Positions 24,490 through 33,171 of a DNA stretch of 64,000 nucleotides are shown one piece after another (within the stretch, counting starts at the first letter, position 1; each line of letters opens with the position of its first letter). The notes under the pieces were generated by a model. That model saw only the letters and a program-made list of their open reading frames with translations, had not been told where the DNA came from and ran no database searches. The translations under genes and the position numbers were made by a program. Location of the stretch: contig CBDFFR010000012.1 of NCBI GenBank assembly GCA_965246845.1, positions 1,364,001-1,428,000 on the forward strand, given 5' to 3'. The stretch is from JBBRMW01 sp965246845 (GTDB taxonomy: Bacteria > Chloroflexota > Anaerolineae > Aggregatilineales > UBA2796).

Positions 24490-27400
24490 ATGCGACGAGC
24501 CGGAGTTGAGAAACTTGGCTACTTTCCGATCCCTGAGCCAATGATCCGTTGGCTCGTGGGGCAGTTCCACGCGCTTGAATCAGGCGCTACCGTGTCTATC
24601 GTTGACCCGTGTATGGGTGAAGGTGCGGCGCTCAAGGTGCTGGCTGACGCGCTCCGCGAGCAAGGCGCAAAGGTGCTGCCGTTCGGCTGCGAAATCAGCC
24701 GCGCCCGCTACAACACTGCCGTTTCAGGTCTGCTCAATGAGAAGCGCGAGGGCATCAGCCGCCTGCTGCATGGTCCGGCGGAATTCATCGAGACGAGCGG
24801 CGGCGCGTTCTCGCTTCTTTATCTAAACCCACCGTTTGATGAGCATGGTCGCGAGCAAAACCGCTGGCTGGACCTAACCCGCGAGTGGCTGATACCCGGC
24901 GGGTGGCTGGCGTTCATCACGACGGAGGAGTCGGCGCTGCGAGCGGACACGCAGGAACTGCTCAACCGCCTGTATGAGAACGTGACCTGCTATCGCTACC
25001 CGGAAGCGCAACGCCATTTCAACGAGGTCGTAGTCTTCGGGCGACGCCGCACGCTTGAGCAGTCCTACGGGATGCGTCGCGCCGTTCTCTATAGCGCGTC
25101 AACACTCACCACCCTCACGCTTGAGGAGCAGTTCGGCTTCGCGCTTCCGACCGGTGAACCGCCCAAACGCTTCGGCATGGTTGTTCCCGAAGTCGAAGAG
25201 GGGTTGAATGCATTGCGCTCGTCCGGCATCAGCACGGGTGAGACATGGAAGCGTGCGACGCAGACCGCCTCGTTGCAAAGCCGCTGGCAACCGTTGCTCG
25301 AACTCAGCGACGGCCACATCGCCAACCTGATCAGCAGCGGCGTATTCGATGGTCTGGCGATCCATGATGCGGAACTTGGTCGCTGCCTCATCACTGGATA
25401 CAGCAGCAAGGCACGCAGCAAACCCGTCGTTGAAGTGAGCGAGAACGGCGAAACGCAAACTACGACGGTCAGCGAAATCCCGGTCGTCAATCTCGTTGTG
25501 ATGAACATCGACACTGGCGAGGTTCATCCCTTCAGCAGCCGCGACCCGCAGCACATGGAGCGCTTCATCCTGCGGCACATCGAGACCTTGAAGCGAGCCA
25601 TCACCGACACCCTCAAACCCGTTTTCGATGTGGAGACGATGCTCGCGGACTATCTGCCGCATGTCGCTCAGTTCAAAGCGCCGGGCGTGCTGCCGGGTGC
25701 AACGCGCCTGCGATTGAATGACGGCGCAAAGGCGCGCGTTACGCACAAGCTGGAAAGTGGCTACCGCGCCGTGAACGAGCAAAACGATCAGATCGAAATC
25801 GCGAAGTCTGATGTCGCCCACATCTACCAGAACATGCTGCCCGCGCAGGTCATCAAGGCGAGCGCGATGGCGTATGCGCTCAAGCACAAGACGACCAGTG
25901 TAATCGAAATTGGCGGCATGGGAACGGGGAAGACCTCGACTTCGATGCTCACGCTGTACCTCTACCTCGCTAAATGGATTGAACAGGCAGCGCAGCACGA
26001 CGATAAGCAGGCAAAGATCGTCGTGGTCTGCCCCGGTCATCTGGTCAACAAGTGGGCGCGGGAGATCGCGACCAACTTCTCCGAAATCGAGATGGCGGGG
26101 CGGCGCGTGCAGGTCGTCATCCCCGGTCGTGTCTCGCGTCGGAAGACGGCGTACAAGCTCATCGGCGAACAGGTCATCTGCGAAGCGTGTGGCGCAGCGG
26201 CAGATGTGAAGCGCAGCAAAGACGAGAAGCTGAAAGGCGTCTCGTTTGCTGATAAGTTGGACCGCATGAAGCGCCTCGTGTGCAGTAATCCGAAATGTGG
26301 TTGCGCGCTGATCGAGGCGGTGGATGACTGCCCGGTTGCAGACATCGACGATGCCTTTGCCGCGCCGGGGATGGGTGTCCTCATTCTCTCCAAAGAAGAT
26401 GCGAAACTGGGCGCAAGCTGGGAACCCGCGTTCATCCGTCGGACCGTTCATGAGCGCGAGAAAGCGACGGGCAAGCTCACCGAGCAGGAGCGCATCCAGT
26501 GTCCACACTGCGGCGGGTACGTGCAGAACAAGTGGGGTGACTATCTGCACCCGGATGAGGCGCACGGCAAGCGGTTGTTCTGCAAGAACACGGTCGAACA
26601 CGCCAAACGCGAGAACGGTAAGGTGGTCATGCAGCGGCAGACCATCTACGAATGGCGCGGCACGCAGTACAGCGCCACGCACTTGCCGGAAGGCGTCGAG
26701 CGCCGTCACCTCGTCGCTGTAGAACGTGAGGTCCCGGTGATGGAGAAAGTGCGCTGTGGGAAACCGCTGTTCACCTTCACGCGATTGGGCAACAGTGCCA
26801 AGAAGTCGAAGACCGTGCCGAAATCGCGCAACAGCTTCGGCGCGTGGGCAAGCGGCACGACACACACCAATCACGGCTCGGCACGCTGGGAACTCGCCAA
26901 AGTCATCGCCCGTCGGCATCGCGGCGAGTACCTGCTCGTGATCGACGAGGCGCATCAGTACAAAGCTGCTGATAGCACGCAGGGCAAGGCGATCCAGTGG
27001 CTGATCACCAGCGCACAACGGACCATCGCGCTGACGGGCACGCCGTTTGGCGGCAAGGCATCCTCGCTGTTCTACCTGCTGCACCGCCTCTCCCCGCAGT
27101 TCCGCGAGGCGTTCTCGTGGCGCAGTGTCGAATACTTCATCGACCAGTTCGGCGTGCGCGACTACATCACCAAAGTCTCGAACTCCGCAAATGATGGCAC
27201 GCCAACCACCTACGGCGCACACGTGAAGGAGACCACGCGCATCGAGGAAGGGAACGGCGTGGACCCATCAATCGTGCGCTGGCTACTCTCGATAGGCGTG
27301 TTCCTGACGCTGGACGATCTCGGCATCGCACTCCCGCCGAAGGAGGAACGCTTTCACTGGATCGCACCTGAACCGGAACTTGCCGCCGGGTTGTTCAGCC

Positions 27401-28827
27401 TGGAATGCGTGCGTAAGGAAGCCTCGCTCCTCGCCGCGAAAGGGGATATGTCGATGTTCGCGGCATGGATGCAAGCCGCGCTTGGCTGGCCGCTCTGCCC
27501 GGATAAGCCCGAACTTTACCTGCACCCTGACCACCGCAAGATCATCGAGAAGCTGCGCGAGCAGGGCAAAGTCGAAGATGCTGATGCCTACGAGAAGGCA
27601 CACACAAACGTCTGGGCGGCGGCTGTGCCGTTCACCGACGAGCGCCCGGAGGGAGCCATCACCCGGCAGATCGCCGATGCGTGCGCTCGCGACTGGCGCG
27701 AACACGGCGACCGCTCGGTGGTCTACGTCTCCGGTGTGAAGCGTCCAGCCAACAAGCACCTTTATCAGGCGCTGAAGCAGCGCGGCCTCAAAGCCTTCAT
27801 CCTCTCCACACCCGGCGATATGGAAGTCATCAAGTGGTGCGACCCCGCCGACCTCGCCCGCTGCGACCTGGAGAACCGCGAGACTGTCATCGCGGACGCG
27901 CTCGCGGAGAAGGACATTCAGGTTCTGATCGTCAATCCGAGTCTCGTAGCAACAGGACTGGACCTGATCGCGTTCAATCGTCTGCATTTCTGCGGCTTGC
28001 CAACCTACTCTGTCTACACCTTCGAGCAGGCGATGTGCCGCTTGCATCGTCCCGGCCAACAGAAGGCGGTGACTATCGACTTCTGGGTCTACGGCGCAGA
28101 CCCAACAGTGAGCCGCAGTGCCGACAACCAGTTACAGGCACTCGGCATGGCTGTCATGTCGGACAAGGTACGCGCCTCCGCCGTCGTATCGGGCAGCGTT
28201 GGAGCGGGGCTGGCCGCCCTCAATCAGCAGAGCAGCGACATCATGTCTACGTTGCGTGACCTGCTTCTCAACGAGAATACAGATGCGCAGCCCGCTCTCG
28301 AAGCTAACACCGATGCGACAGCGAAAGCGCCGCACACGGTGGACCCGCGCTACGCCTGGATAGAAGCCGCCATCGAAGCCCACGACGACGCACGCAAGCT
28401 GCATGCATCCCCCACACCAGCACTGCTCCCTGCACCAACCGCTCAAACAACCATCGAGGTGCTGCCCATCTGGGCGGCAGCTCACGTCGAACCGGAGGCG
28501 GAAGCGCAGGTTGCAACGGCAGCCGAACGGAGAGCTGAAAGCGTATCAGTGGAAGCCAAAGCAGAGACGACGCTCGATGTGCTGCGCACGCTCGCAGCAG
28601 AACTGAACGGCACGTTGAAGCTGGCCGACCCACTCCCGCTCTACGCGCCAAAGGTCGCACAACAGAAGCCGAAGCCGTCACCCAAACGCCGGATGAAAAT
28701 ACGGCTCACCGACGCGCCGATGGATAGCCCGATCTGGGTGATCTCTGCACCGTGTCCTGAACCAGAACCAAAGAAAGCAGCAGCCATCGCGGTCGCATCG
28801 ACTGGTTTGCAACTCCTGCTGTTCTAG
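24490..28827 (+). CDS. DNA methyltransferase-SNF2 helicase fusion
   Basis: 1445 residues from ATG 24490, with AAGAAGGAG 8 nt upstream. The N-terminal Rossmann methyltransferase has motif I VDPCMGEGAALKVLAD (about residue 40) and NPPFD near 112, the N6-adenine-type catalytic motif (DUF6094-like). An SF2/SNF2 helicase follows: GGMGTGKTST (about 475), VIDEAHQYK (about 818), LTGTPFGG (about 850) and QAMCRLHRPGQQ (about 1185). Between motifs I and II lies a ~340-residue insert with CEACG, CSNPKCGC and CPHCGG, probably zinc-binding. The Ala/Pro-rich C-terminus looks disordered. Such fusions on plasmids and phages (for example P1 DarB) can be anti-restriction proteins; that role is inference here. 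Confidence 0.85.
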   Translation: MRRAGVEKLGYFPIPEPMIRWLVGQFHALESGATVSIVDPCMGEGAALKVLADALREQGAKVLPFGCEISRARYNTAVSGLLNEKREGISRLLHGPAEFIETSGGAFSLLYLNPPFDEHGREQNRWLDLTREWLIPGGWLAFITTEESALRADTQELLNRLYENVTCYRYPEAQRHFNEVVVFGRRRTLEQSYGMRRAVLYSASTLTTLTLEEQFGFALPTGEPPKRFGMVVPEVEEGLNALRSSGISTGETWKRATQTASLQSRWQPLLELSDGHIANLISSGVFDGLAIHDAELGRCLITGYSSKARSKPVVEVSENGETQTTTVSEIPVVNLVVMNIDTGEVHPFSSRDPQHMERFILRHIETLKRAITDTLKPVFDVETMLADYLPHVAQFKAPGVLPGATRLRLNDGAKARVTHKLESGYRAVNEQNDQIEIAKSDVAHIYQNMLPAQVIKASAMAYALKHKTTSVIEIGGMGTGKTSTSMLTLYLYLAKWIEQAAQHDDKQAKIVVVCPGHLVNKWAREIATNFSEIEMAGRRVQVVIPGRVSRRKTAYKLIGEQVICEACGAAADVKRSKDEKLKGVSFADKLDRMKRLVCSNPKCGCALIEAVDDCPVADIDDAFAAPGMGVLILSKEDAKLGASWEPAFIRRTVHEREKATGKLTEQERIQCPHCGGYVQNKWGDYLHPDEAHGKRLFCKNTVEHAKRENGKVVMQRQTIYEWRGTQYSATHLPEGVERRHLVAVEREVPVMEKVRCGKPLFTFTRLGNSAKKSKTVPKSRNSFGAWASGTTHTNHGSARWELAKVIARRHRGEYLLVIDEAHQYKAADSTQGKAIQWLITSAQRTIALTGTPFGGKASSLFYLLHRLSPQFREAFSWRSVEYFIDQFGVRDYITKVSNSANDGTPTTYGAHVKETTRIEEGNGVDPSIVRWLLSIGVFLTLDDLGIALPPKEERFHWIAPEPELAAGLFSLECVRKEASLLAAKGDMSMFAAWMQAALGWPLCPDKPELYLHPDHRKIIEKLREQGKVEDADAYEKAHTNVWAAAVPFTDERPEGAITRQIADACARDWREHGDRSVVYVSGVKRPANKHLYQALKQRGLKAFILSTPGDMEVIKWCDPADLARCDLENRETVIADALAEKDIQVLIVNPSLVATGLDLIAFNRLHFCGLPTYSVYTFEQAMCRLHRPGQQKAVTIDFWVYGADPTVSRSADNQLQALGMAVMSDKVRASAVVSGSVGAGLAALNQQSSDIMSTLRDLLLNENTDAQPALEANTDATAKAPHTVDPRYAWIEAAIEAHDDARKLHASPTPALLPAPTAQTTIEVLPIWAAAHVEPEAEAQVATAAERRAESVSVEAKAETTLDVLRTLAAELNGTLKLADPLPLYAPKVAQQKPKPSPKRRMKIRLTDAPMDSPIWVISAPCPEPEPKKAAAIAVASTGLQLLLF

Positions 28828-28829
28828 CC

Positions 28830-29156
28830 ATGCACGAGGCGCGTAACTTCTTGGACGCGCTGTTCGCGCGTTGCTCGCCGCAAAACTACATCACTCTCAC
28901 TGCGCTCCCGCCCGTTCCTAACCTCCCGACACCCTCTCGTCACATCCAGATACGTGATTCCGACGCACTCGCGGACGCGCTGGAACGTCTGCACGCGGCG
29001 AATACGCTTGGCTGGTCGGCGGTGGTCGGGGTCGGGGCGCGGCGGGCGAACTTCGGACGCTGGAAGCGCGGCGGCAAAGCTGATCTCGCGGAACTGCCCG
29101 CGCTGTTCGTGGACATCGACGACACGGACGGCGCGGAGCAGCGCATCGCCGACTTC
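28830..29156 (+). pseudogene. PrimPol-type primase, 5' part (interrupted)
   Basis: The first 109 codons of an archaeo-eukaryotic-type primase, starting 2 bp after the helicase stop. AELPALFVDIDDTDG carries the D-x-D metal motif. The frame breaks at 29156, where the Tn7-like transposon starts. Joining it to 33172 after the target duplication restores an uninterrupted 311-residue protein: EQRIADF continues as ALPPSCVISSGHGLHLYWYL. The remaining frame into the transposon (to 29249) is not original. The gene was most likely the replication primase of the element. Confidence 0.88.
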
Positions 29157-29163
29157 TGTGCGT

Positions 29164-29293
29164 TCCAGCATAACTGTAGAAAAGAAAAGGGGGGTGACGC
29201 AGAACATAAGGTAGGACATCTCTCAAACAGAGAGAAAAATCCAGCATAGGTTGAGAAAAAGTCTCGTTTTCCAACCTAAATCAAGAAAAAGTC
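29164..29293 (+). repeat. left-end transposase binding sites (three)
   Basis: Three related ~21-24 bp motifs: 29164-29184 (TCCAGCATAACTGTAGAAAAG without the last base is the core), 29240-29263 and 29270-29293. Each runs TCCA-r-c-n-TAA/GG followed by GAAAAAGTC. Spacing of the first from the others (about 60 bp) and close pairing of the inner two resemble Tn7 left ends. They probably bind TnsB. Confidence 0.75.
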
Positions 29294-29316
29294 CAGCGAC
29301 ATGGCTGGACTTTTTT
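29291..29316 (+). terminator. terminator at the transposon left end
   Basis: GTCCAGC-gacat-GGCTGGAC followed by TTTTTT. It would stop transcription entering from the interrupted primase gene before it reaches tnsA. Confidence 0.78.
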
Positions 29317-29369
29317 ACATTTCACGAGAAAGATGAGGAGGCTCATCCAGCTCATTTAAGGAGAAAATC

Positions 29370-29769
29370 ATGAGCTTCCATCGAAAGCCTCCCGCAGGGA
29401 ATGTGCGTCGAGTACAGCCTATCTCAGGCAACTTGCGGGGAGTCATCACCAACAAAACCGGACGGGTCGTGCAATTTGAGTCCTTTGGAGAACGGTCGCT
29501 ACTGCTGCGCCTGGAACGGGACCGTAGCGTTACGGATTATGGTAGCCAACCAGAAACGTTCGCGTATGTAGGCGATGCCGGAAAAGCGTGCCATTACACG
29601 CCTGACTTCATCGTGTGGCGAAACACGGGTGCGACCGAGATTCATGAGGTTACGCTCAGCGCGCGTCGAACAAAAACCAATGCGGTGGGGCGTGAGCAGG
29701 CTGCTCAGGCTATCTGTAGGGAGCGTGGTTGGCAGTACCTTGTGCATACCGAACAGGAATTGCCAAGGG
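29370..29769 (+). pseudogene. tnsA: TnsA-like endonuclease, 3' truncated
   Basis: ATG 29370 after AAGGAG. The nuclease domain is recognisable: VVQFESFGERSLLLRLERDR, HYTPDFIVWR and ATEIHEVTLSARRTKT, then QAICRERGWQYLVHTEQELP. TnsA cuts the 5' ends of Tn7-type transposons. The C-terminal part of the family is missing: after about codon 133 the sequence becomes tnsC in another frame, and the open frame runs on to 29858 only by chance. A deletion between tnsA and tnsC explains this. Confidence 0.78.
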
Positions 29770-30525
29770 CTGCTGGGGGGTGCCTCAGGCATGGGAAAGA
29801 GTACCTGTCTGGATTGGTTTGCGGCTCAACATCCGTCCTGTGTCGAAGCAGACCGTAACCACATTCCCGTCATTAAGATTGACGCACCCGTCAGTAACCA
29901 TTCCCCCAAACCCTTGTTCCAACGCATTCTGCTGGAGTGTGGTCTCAGCTACACACGCATTGACAGTGAGGAAGACTTGTTGATGAAAATTGCGCTGATT
30001 TTCCAAAAATGTGGAACGGAACTGCTCATCGTCGATGAAATCGAGCACATTACCCGTCCGATGTTGCGACGACGTTTACTGGAAGTGTCAAACTTGACGC
30101 GTGGTTTGCCTATTGTCTGTGCCTCTTGTCATCCCCTGACCTGGGTCAATGGCGACGTCGAAGTGGCTGGACGCTGGAACGACTACTTTGAGCTCCGTCA
30201 ATATACGGGAGAGCGCTTACAAGCCCTCCTCGTTTTTCTGGACTTGCTGCTGCCTTTCACGCAACCCTCGCACCTGGCGGCGGTCACCTGGCACGCCCCG
30301 GATGGGGCTGTCAGTGACGGTCCGGCACGGCTCATTGAGCGGTGGACCGGCGGGATTCTACGGGACATCATGATTCTGGTCGCCGACGCCAGCCACCGTG
30401 CGATTGAGCAAGGCTTGCCGGGATTGACCCCAGCCCTGCTTCACACCACCTGGCAGGCGATTCAAACACGCCAGGTCACCAATTTTCTCACCTTGCTCCC
30501 TCAAGAACGGAGGGTTTTGTCATGA
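29770..30525 (+). pseudogene. tnsC: TnsC/TniB-like AAA+ ATPase, 5' truncated
   Basis: About 251 codons. It begins right at the Walker A loop (LGGASGMGKSTCLDWF) and has Walker B in TELLIVDEIEHI; the usual ~80-100 residues before Walker A are absent. TnsC-type ATPases link the target selector (TniQ/TnsD) to the transposase. No separate ribosome site or start is visible because the 5' end was lost with tnsB. It overlaps tniQ by 4 bp (ATGA). Confidence 0.78.
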
Positions 30526-32171
30526 ATAAGCCATATGCCTTTGACTGTTTACCCGTGCATCCGGCACCGGAAGCCCTGGAGTCGTTCACAGGCTATATGA
30601 TACGCCTGGCGGAACTCAACCGAATTCGGTCCGTGTCTGCGTTGCGTATCGTTTTGTTTAACGACCCTGGTTTCCGTCCCCATCTGCGACTAGCGCATAC
30701 CGATAACGTGTGGCGTCCTTTCGAGCGCTTTGCCACAGCAGCCTGTTGTTCGGTTGAGCAATTAAGGGCAACCACGACCTATCACCTGGTCACGAAATTC
30801 GACTGCCCGATGGCCCATCCGTTTCTACAAAACAGTCTGGCGGCTTCCTTGCGCTATTGTCCCGACTGCTTACGGGAGCACAACTATTATCGTTTAGACT
30901 GGCGCTTCCTGACTTTACCGGGGTGTGCACGTCATGGGAAATACCTGCTCGACCGCTGCGGGCAGTGTGGTCAAGCCATTGCACTCCTGAATGCCTGTTT
31001 GCGTATTAGCGTTTGCCCGCATTGTCAGGCAGACCTGCGGTCGTGTGTGGCACCTTCCCTAACTGAAGACGCGCACCGGCTTACCCAGTTGAGAACGCCT
31101 GACCTGGCTTATCTGCTCGCCCCTCAGTCCTGGGAAATGAACGCCCTTGCTATCCGCACGCGTGCAGGGGCCTGGTTAAGCTACCAACGGCAGGAACAGC
31201 AACTGTCGAGTATCCAATTAGCACGGCAGCTCGGCGTTCCCCAGCCATACCTACGCCGTATCGAGCTCCCGCAAGCGCGACGCGAGGGACTTCGGTTTCC
31301 ATGCTATCTGGCCTATACAGACGCCCTGAAGACATCCTGGTCAGCGACGTTTGCCTATGTCAGCCAACATCCAGAGTTACCCATGCGCGCTGCTCAACTC
31401 CGCGCGCAACACTTGTTACAACGGATTGAACAGGCGCTTGACCAGATGGAACAATCTGGACAACCTATCAGTAAAAATGCAGTGGGGCGAGCAGTTGGCT
31501 TGTCACCGGAGTGTTTCAACCTTTATCCGGACATTCGGCAACTCATGGTCAACCTTCCTGAACGAAGCCGTCAGCAGCGCGAGCGGCAGTGGTTGAAAGC
31601 AGCGCAAACGGTGGTGGCAGACTTACAACGTCAACAGCAGCCCATTACGCTCCGGGGGATTTACCAGCGAATTCCCCGCTTTCCACGCAACCTGACGAGC
31701 TACCCCCAGCTTCACCACTTTCTCGCTCAGTACTTTTCAGAAGCTTGCCTAACGCCCAAATCGCAGCCTACCCATCCGCAAGAAGCGCTTCTTCTGGAGC
31801 GATTGGCAGTCCTGACGGATGACTTGGCGGCTCAAGACCAACCGGTGACCCTTCCCCAACTGACCAAGGCGTTGGGGATAACGCCTGCAACCGTTTATGC
31901 CTATCCTGTGTTACGAGTCCGTTTGGCGGAGGTCCGACAGTATTGCAAACAGGTACAGCGGCAACGCGTCGAAGACCAGCTCGTGCAGCAAGCGCAAGCG
32001 ATTATTCATGAGCAGACAACGCGTGGGCAGCGGTCTTCCATCATTAGTGTCTGTCGCGCGCTGGGTAAGCCATTCCTGGTACTCGCCAAGTATCCACGTC
32101 TCTATGCCTTGTTTCAACAGGTTAAATCGCCTCGGGGCAGGCGTCCCCGGCGCAGTAACGATTTAGCCTAA
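30522..32171 (+). CDS. tniQ: TniQ/TnsD-like target selector
   Basis: 549 residues. The N-terminal TniQ domain starts FDCLPVHPAPEALESFTGYM and has a double zinc-binding region: CPDCLREHNYYRLDWRF, CARHGKYLLDRCGQCG, CPHCQADLR. A Cro-like HTH follows (LSSIQLARQLGVPQPYLRRI). The C-terminal half contains four repeated HTH-like modules near residues 313, 371, 439 and 499, each of the form QPI..-..LG-..-YP.L. This layout is expected of a sequence-specific TnsD-type selector. It appears intact. Confidence 0.85.
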   Translation: MNKPYAFDCLPVHPAPEALESFTGYMIRLAELNRIRSVSALRIVLFNDPGFRPHLRLAHTDNVWRPFERFATAACCSVEQLRATTTYHLVTKFDCPMAHPFLQNSLAASLRYCPDCLREHNYYRLDWRFLTLPGCARHGKYLLDRCGQCGQAIALLNACLRISVCPHCQADLRSCVAPSLTEDAHRLTQLRTPDLAYLLAPQSWEMNALAIRTRAGAWLSYQRQEQQLSSIQLARQLGVPQPYLRRIELPQARREGLRFPCYLAYTDALKTSWSATFAYVSQHPELPMRAAQLRAQHLLQRIEQALDQMEQSGQPISKNAVGRAVGLSPECFNLYPDIRQLMVNLPERSRQQRERQWLKAAQTVVADLQRQQQPITLRGIYQRIPRFPRNLTSYPQLHHFLAQYFSEACLTPKSQPTHPQEALLLERLAVLTDDLAAQDQPVTLPQLTKALGITPATVYAYPVLRVRLAEVRQYCKQVQRQRVEDQLVQQAQAIIHEQTTRGQRSSIISVCRALGKPFLVLAKYPRLYALFQQVKSPRGRRPRRSNDLA

Positions 32172-32181
32172 AGTGTAGCGA

Positions 32182-32206
32182 CCAGACCTGCCAAAAACAG
32201 GTCTGG
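32182..32206 (+). promoter_or_regulatory. perfect hairpin between tniQ and the cargo primase
   Basis: CCAGACCTG-ccaaaaa-CAGGTCTGG without a T-run. It lies 21 nt before the primase start (GGAGG at 32218) and could be an operator or an RNA leader element. Confidence 0.5.
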
Positions 32207-32227
32207 CTGAGATATCTGGAGGACACC

Positions 32228-33052
32228 ATGCTGACTTCGGTTCCGCTCTTGGAAGCAGCCTTAGCCTATTGTCAGGCAGGTTATAGCGTATTACCCCTGC
32301 TCGGCAAGCGGCCTGCCATAGCGACCTGGCGGCCTTACCAAACAACACCCGCTTCTGAGGCACAACTCCTGGCCTGGCAGCAGGCGGGGCTATTTCATAA
32401 TCTCGGTCTGGTCTGTGGACCAGCGTCTGGCAACCTGGTCGTTTTGGACCTGGATGGCTGGACTGCTTATCACCGCTTTCGCCAATCCTTTCCGTCCCTG
32501 GCACAGACTTATACCGTGCTGACGGGCAGTGGCACCGGTGCGCATTTCTACTGGCGGGTGTCCCATTTACCGCCTACCCGTCGGGTATTGACCACTAATG
32601 GGGGTAACTTTGAGTTGTGCGCGCTGGGGCGGCAAGTCGTCGCGCCACCCAGTGTCCATCCGCACACCGGAAACCGATACACGGTTTGTCGTCATATGCC
32701 CATTCAGGAAGTCGATACACTGGATGTCTTGCTCGATTGGCTCGCTGTCATGGTGCCTCGTCCACGTCTGCAACCCATTCATTTACGATACACCAACCAG
32801 CTCAATCCCCATGTTATTGACACCTTGACCGAAGCCTTTCTCGCGCGTGCCTACAAGCAACGAGGGGATTGGCTCAATGGACGCTGCTTATACCCGGAAC
32901 GCCATCGCCACCAGGATGCGCATCCCTCTTTCGGGTTTAATCTGCGCTCCGGTTACGGCTACTGTTTGGTCTGTGGCACGCTGCTTGCCAAAGATTTGTG
33001 TGCAGTCCTCAATATCGACCTCGCATCACTGGGTGGCTTATTCGCTGTCTGA
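32228..33052 (+). CDS. cargo PrimPol-type primase with C-terminal zinc motif
   Basis: 274 residues, GGAGG upstream of ATG 32228. It has the bifunctional primase-polymerase domain: AGYSVLPLLGKRPAIATWRP, NLVVLDLDGW (metal motif), LTGSGTGAHFYWRV and FELCALGRQVVAPPSVHPHT. A CHC2-like zinc motif follows (GRCLYPERHRHQDAHPSFGF, then YCLVCGTLLAKDL). The C-terminal 70 residues are clearly related to those of the interrupted primase (GYGYCLVCG against GYGYCFVCG). It probably supplies the primase function destroyed by the insertion; that is inference. Confidence 0.85.
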   Translation: MLTSVPLLEAALAYCQAGYSVLPLLGKRPAIATWRPYQTTPASEAQLLAWQQAGLFHNLGLVCGPASGNLVVLDLDGWTAYHRFRQSFPSLAQTYTVLTGSGTGAHFYWRVSHLPPTRRVLTTNGGNFELCALGRQVVAPPSVHPHTGNRYTVCRHMPIQEVDTLDVLLDWLAVMVPRPRLQPIHLRYTNQLNPHVIDTLTEAFLARAYKQRGDWLNGRCLYPERHRHQDAHPSFGFNLRSGYGYCLVCGTLLAKDLCAVLNIDLASLGGLFAV

Positions 33053-33065
33053 CCACGTTTTTGCG

Positions 33066-33159
33066 CTTTTCTACGCTTACGCTGGAATTCTCAAGACGCC
33101 CTCACTGACTTTTTCTCGACTTACGCTGGAATTTTAGGCTTTTCTACAGTTACGTTGGA
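33066..33159 (-). repeat. right-end transposase binding sites (three)
   Basis: Read on the minus strand: 33139-33159, 33107-33130 and 33066-33086, each TCCArCGTAA followed by GAAAA. They match the left-end motifs in inverted orientation and are packed more closely (the outer two are 8 bp apart), as in Tn7 right ends. Confidence 0.75.
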
Positions 33160-33171
33160 ACGCACAACTTC

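Larger units (their letters stand above)
29157..33166. mobile_element. Tn7-like transposon, 4,010 bp, lacking tnsB
   Basis: Both ends start TGTGCGTTCCA and continue as near-identical inverted repeats of about 28 bp ending CTGTAGAAAAG. The flanks carry a perfect 5-bp duplication, ACTTC (29152-29156 and 33167-33171), as produced by Tn7-type insertion. Inside are tnsA and tnsC remnants fused at a deletion, an intact tniQ, and a PrimPol gene, all on the plus strand. No DDE transposase (TnsB) gene, Cas gene or CRISPR array is present. It splits the element primase. Without TnsB it could move only with help in trans. Confidence 0.9.

Noticed and set aside
25099..27222. A 707-codon minus-strand open frame opposite the methyltransferase-helicase gene
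   Set aside because: It is antisense to a clearly coding gene with all helicase motifs; the translation has no family pattern and reflects GC-rich codon use on the other strand.
29157..33166. CRISPR-associated transposon (CAST)
   Set aside because: TniQ and TnsC are present, but no CRISPR array, Cas effector or Cascade gene is in or beside the transposon. TniQ is long and TnsD-like, not the short CAST form.
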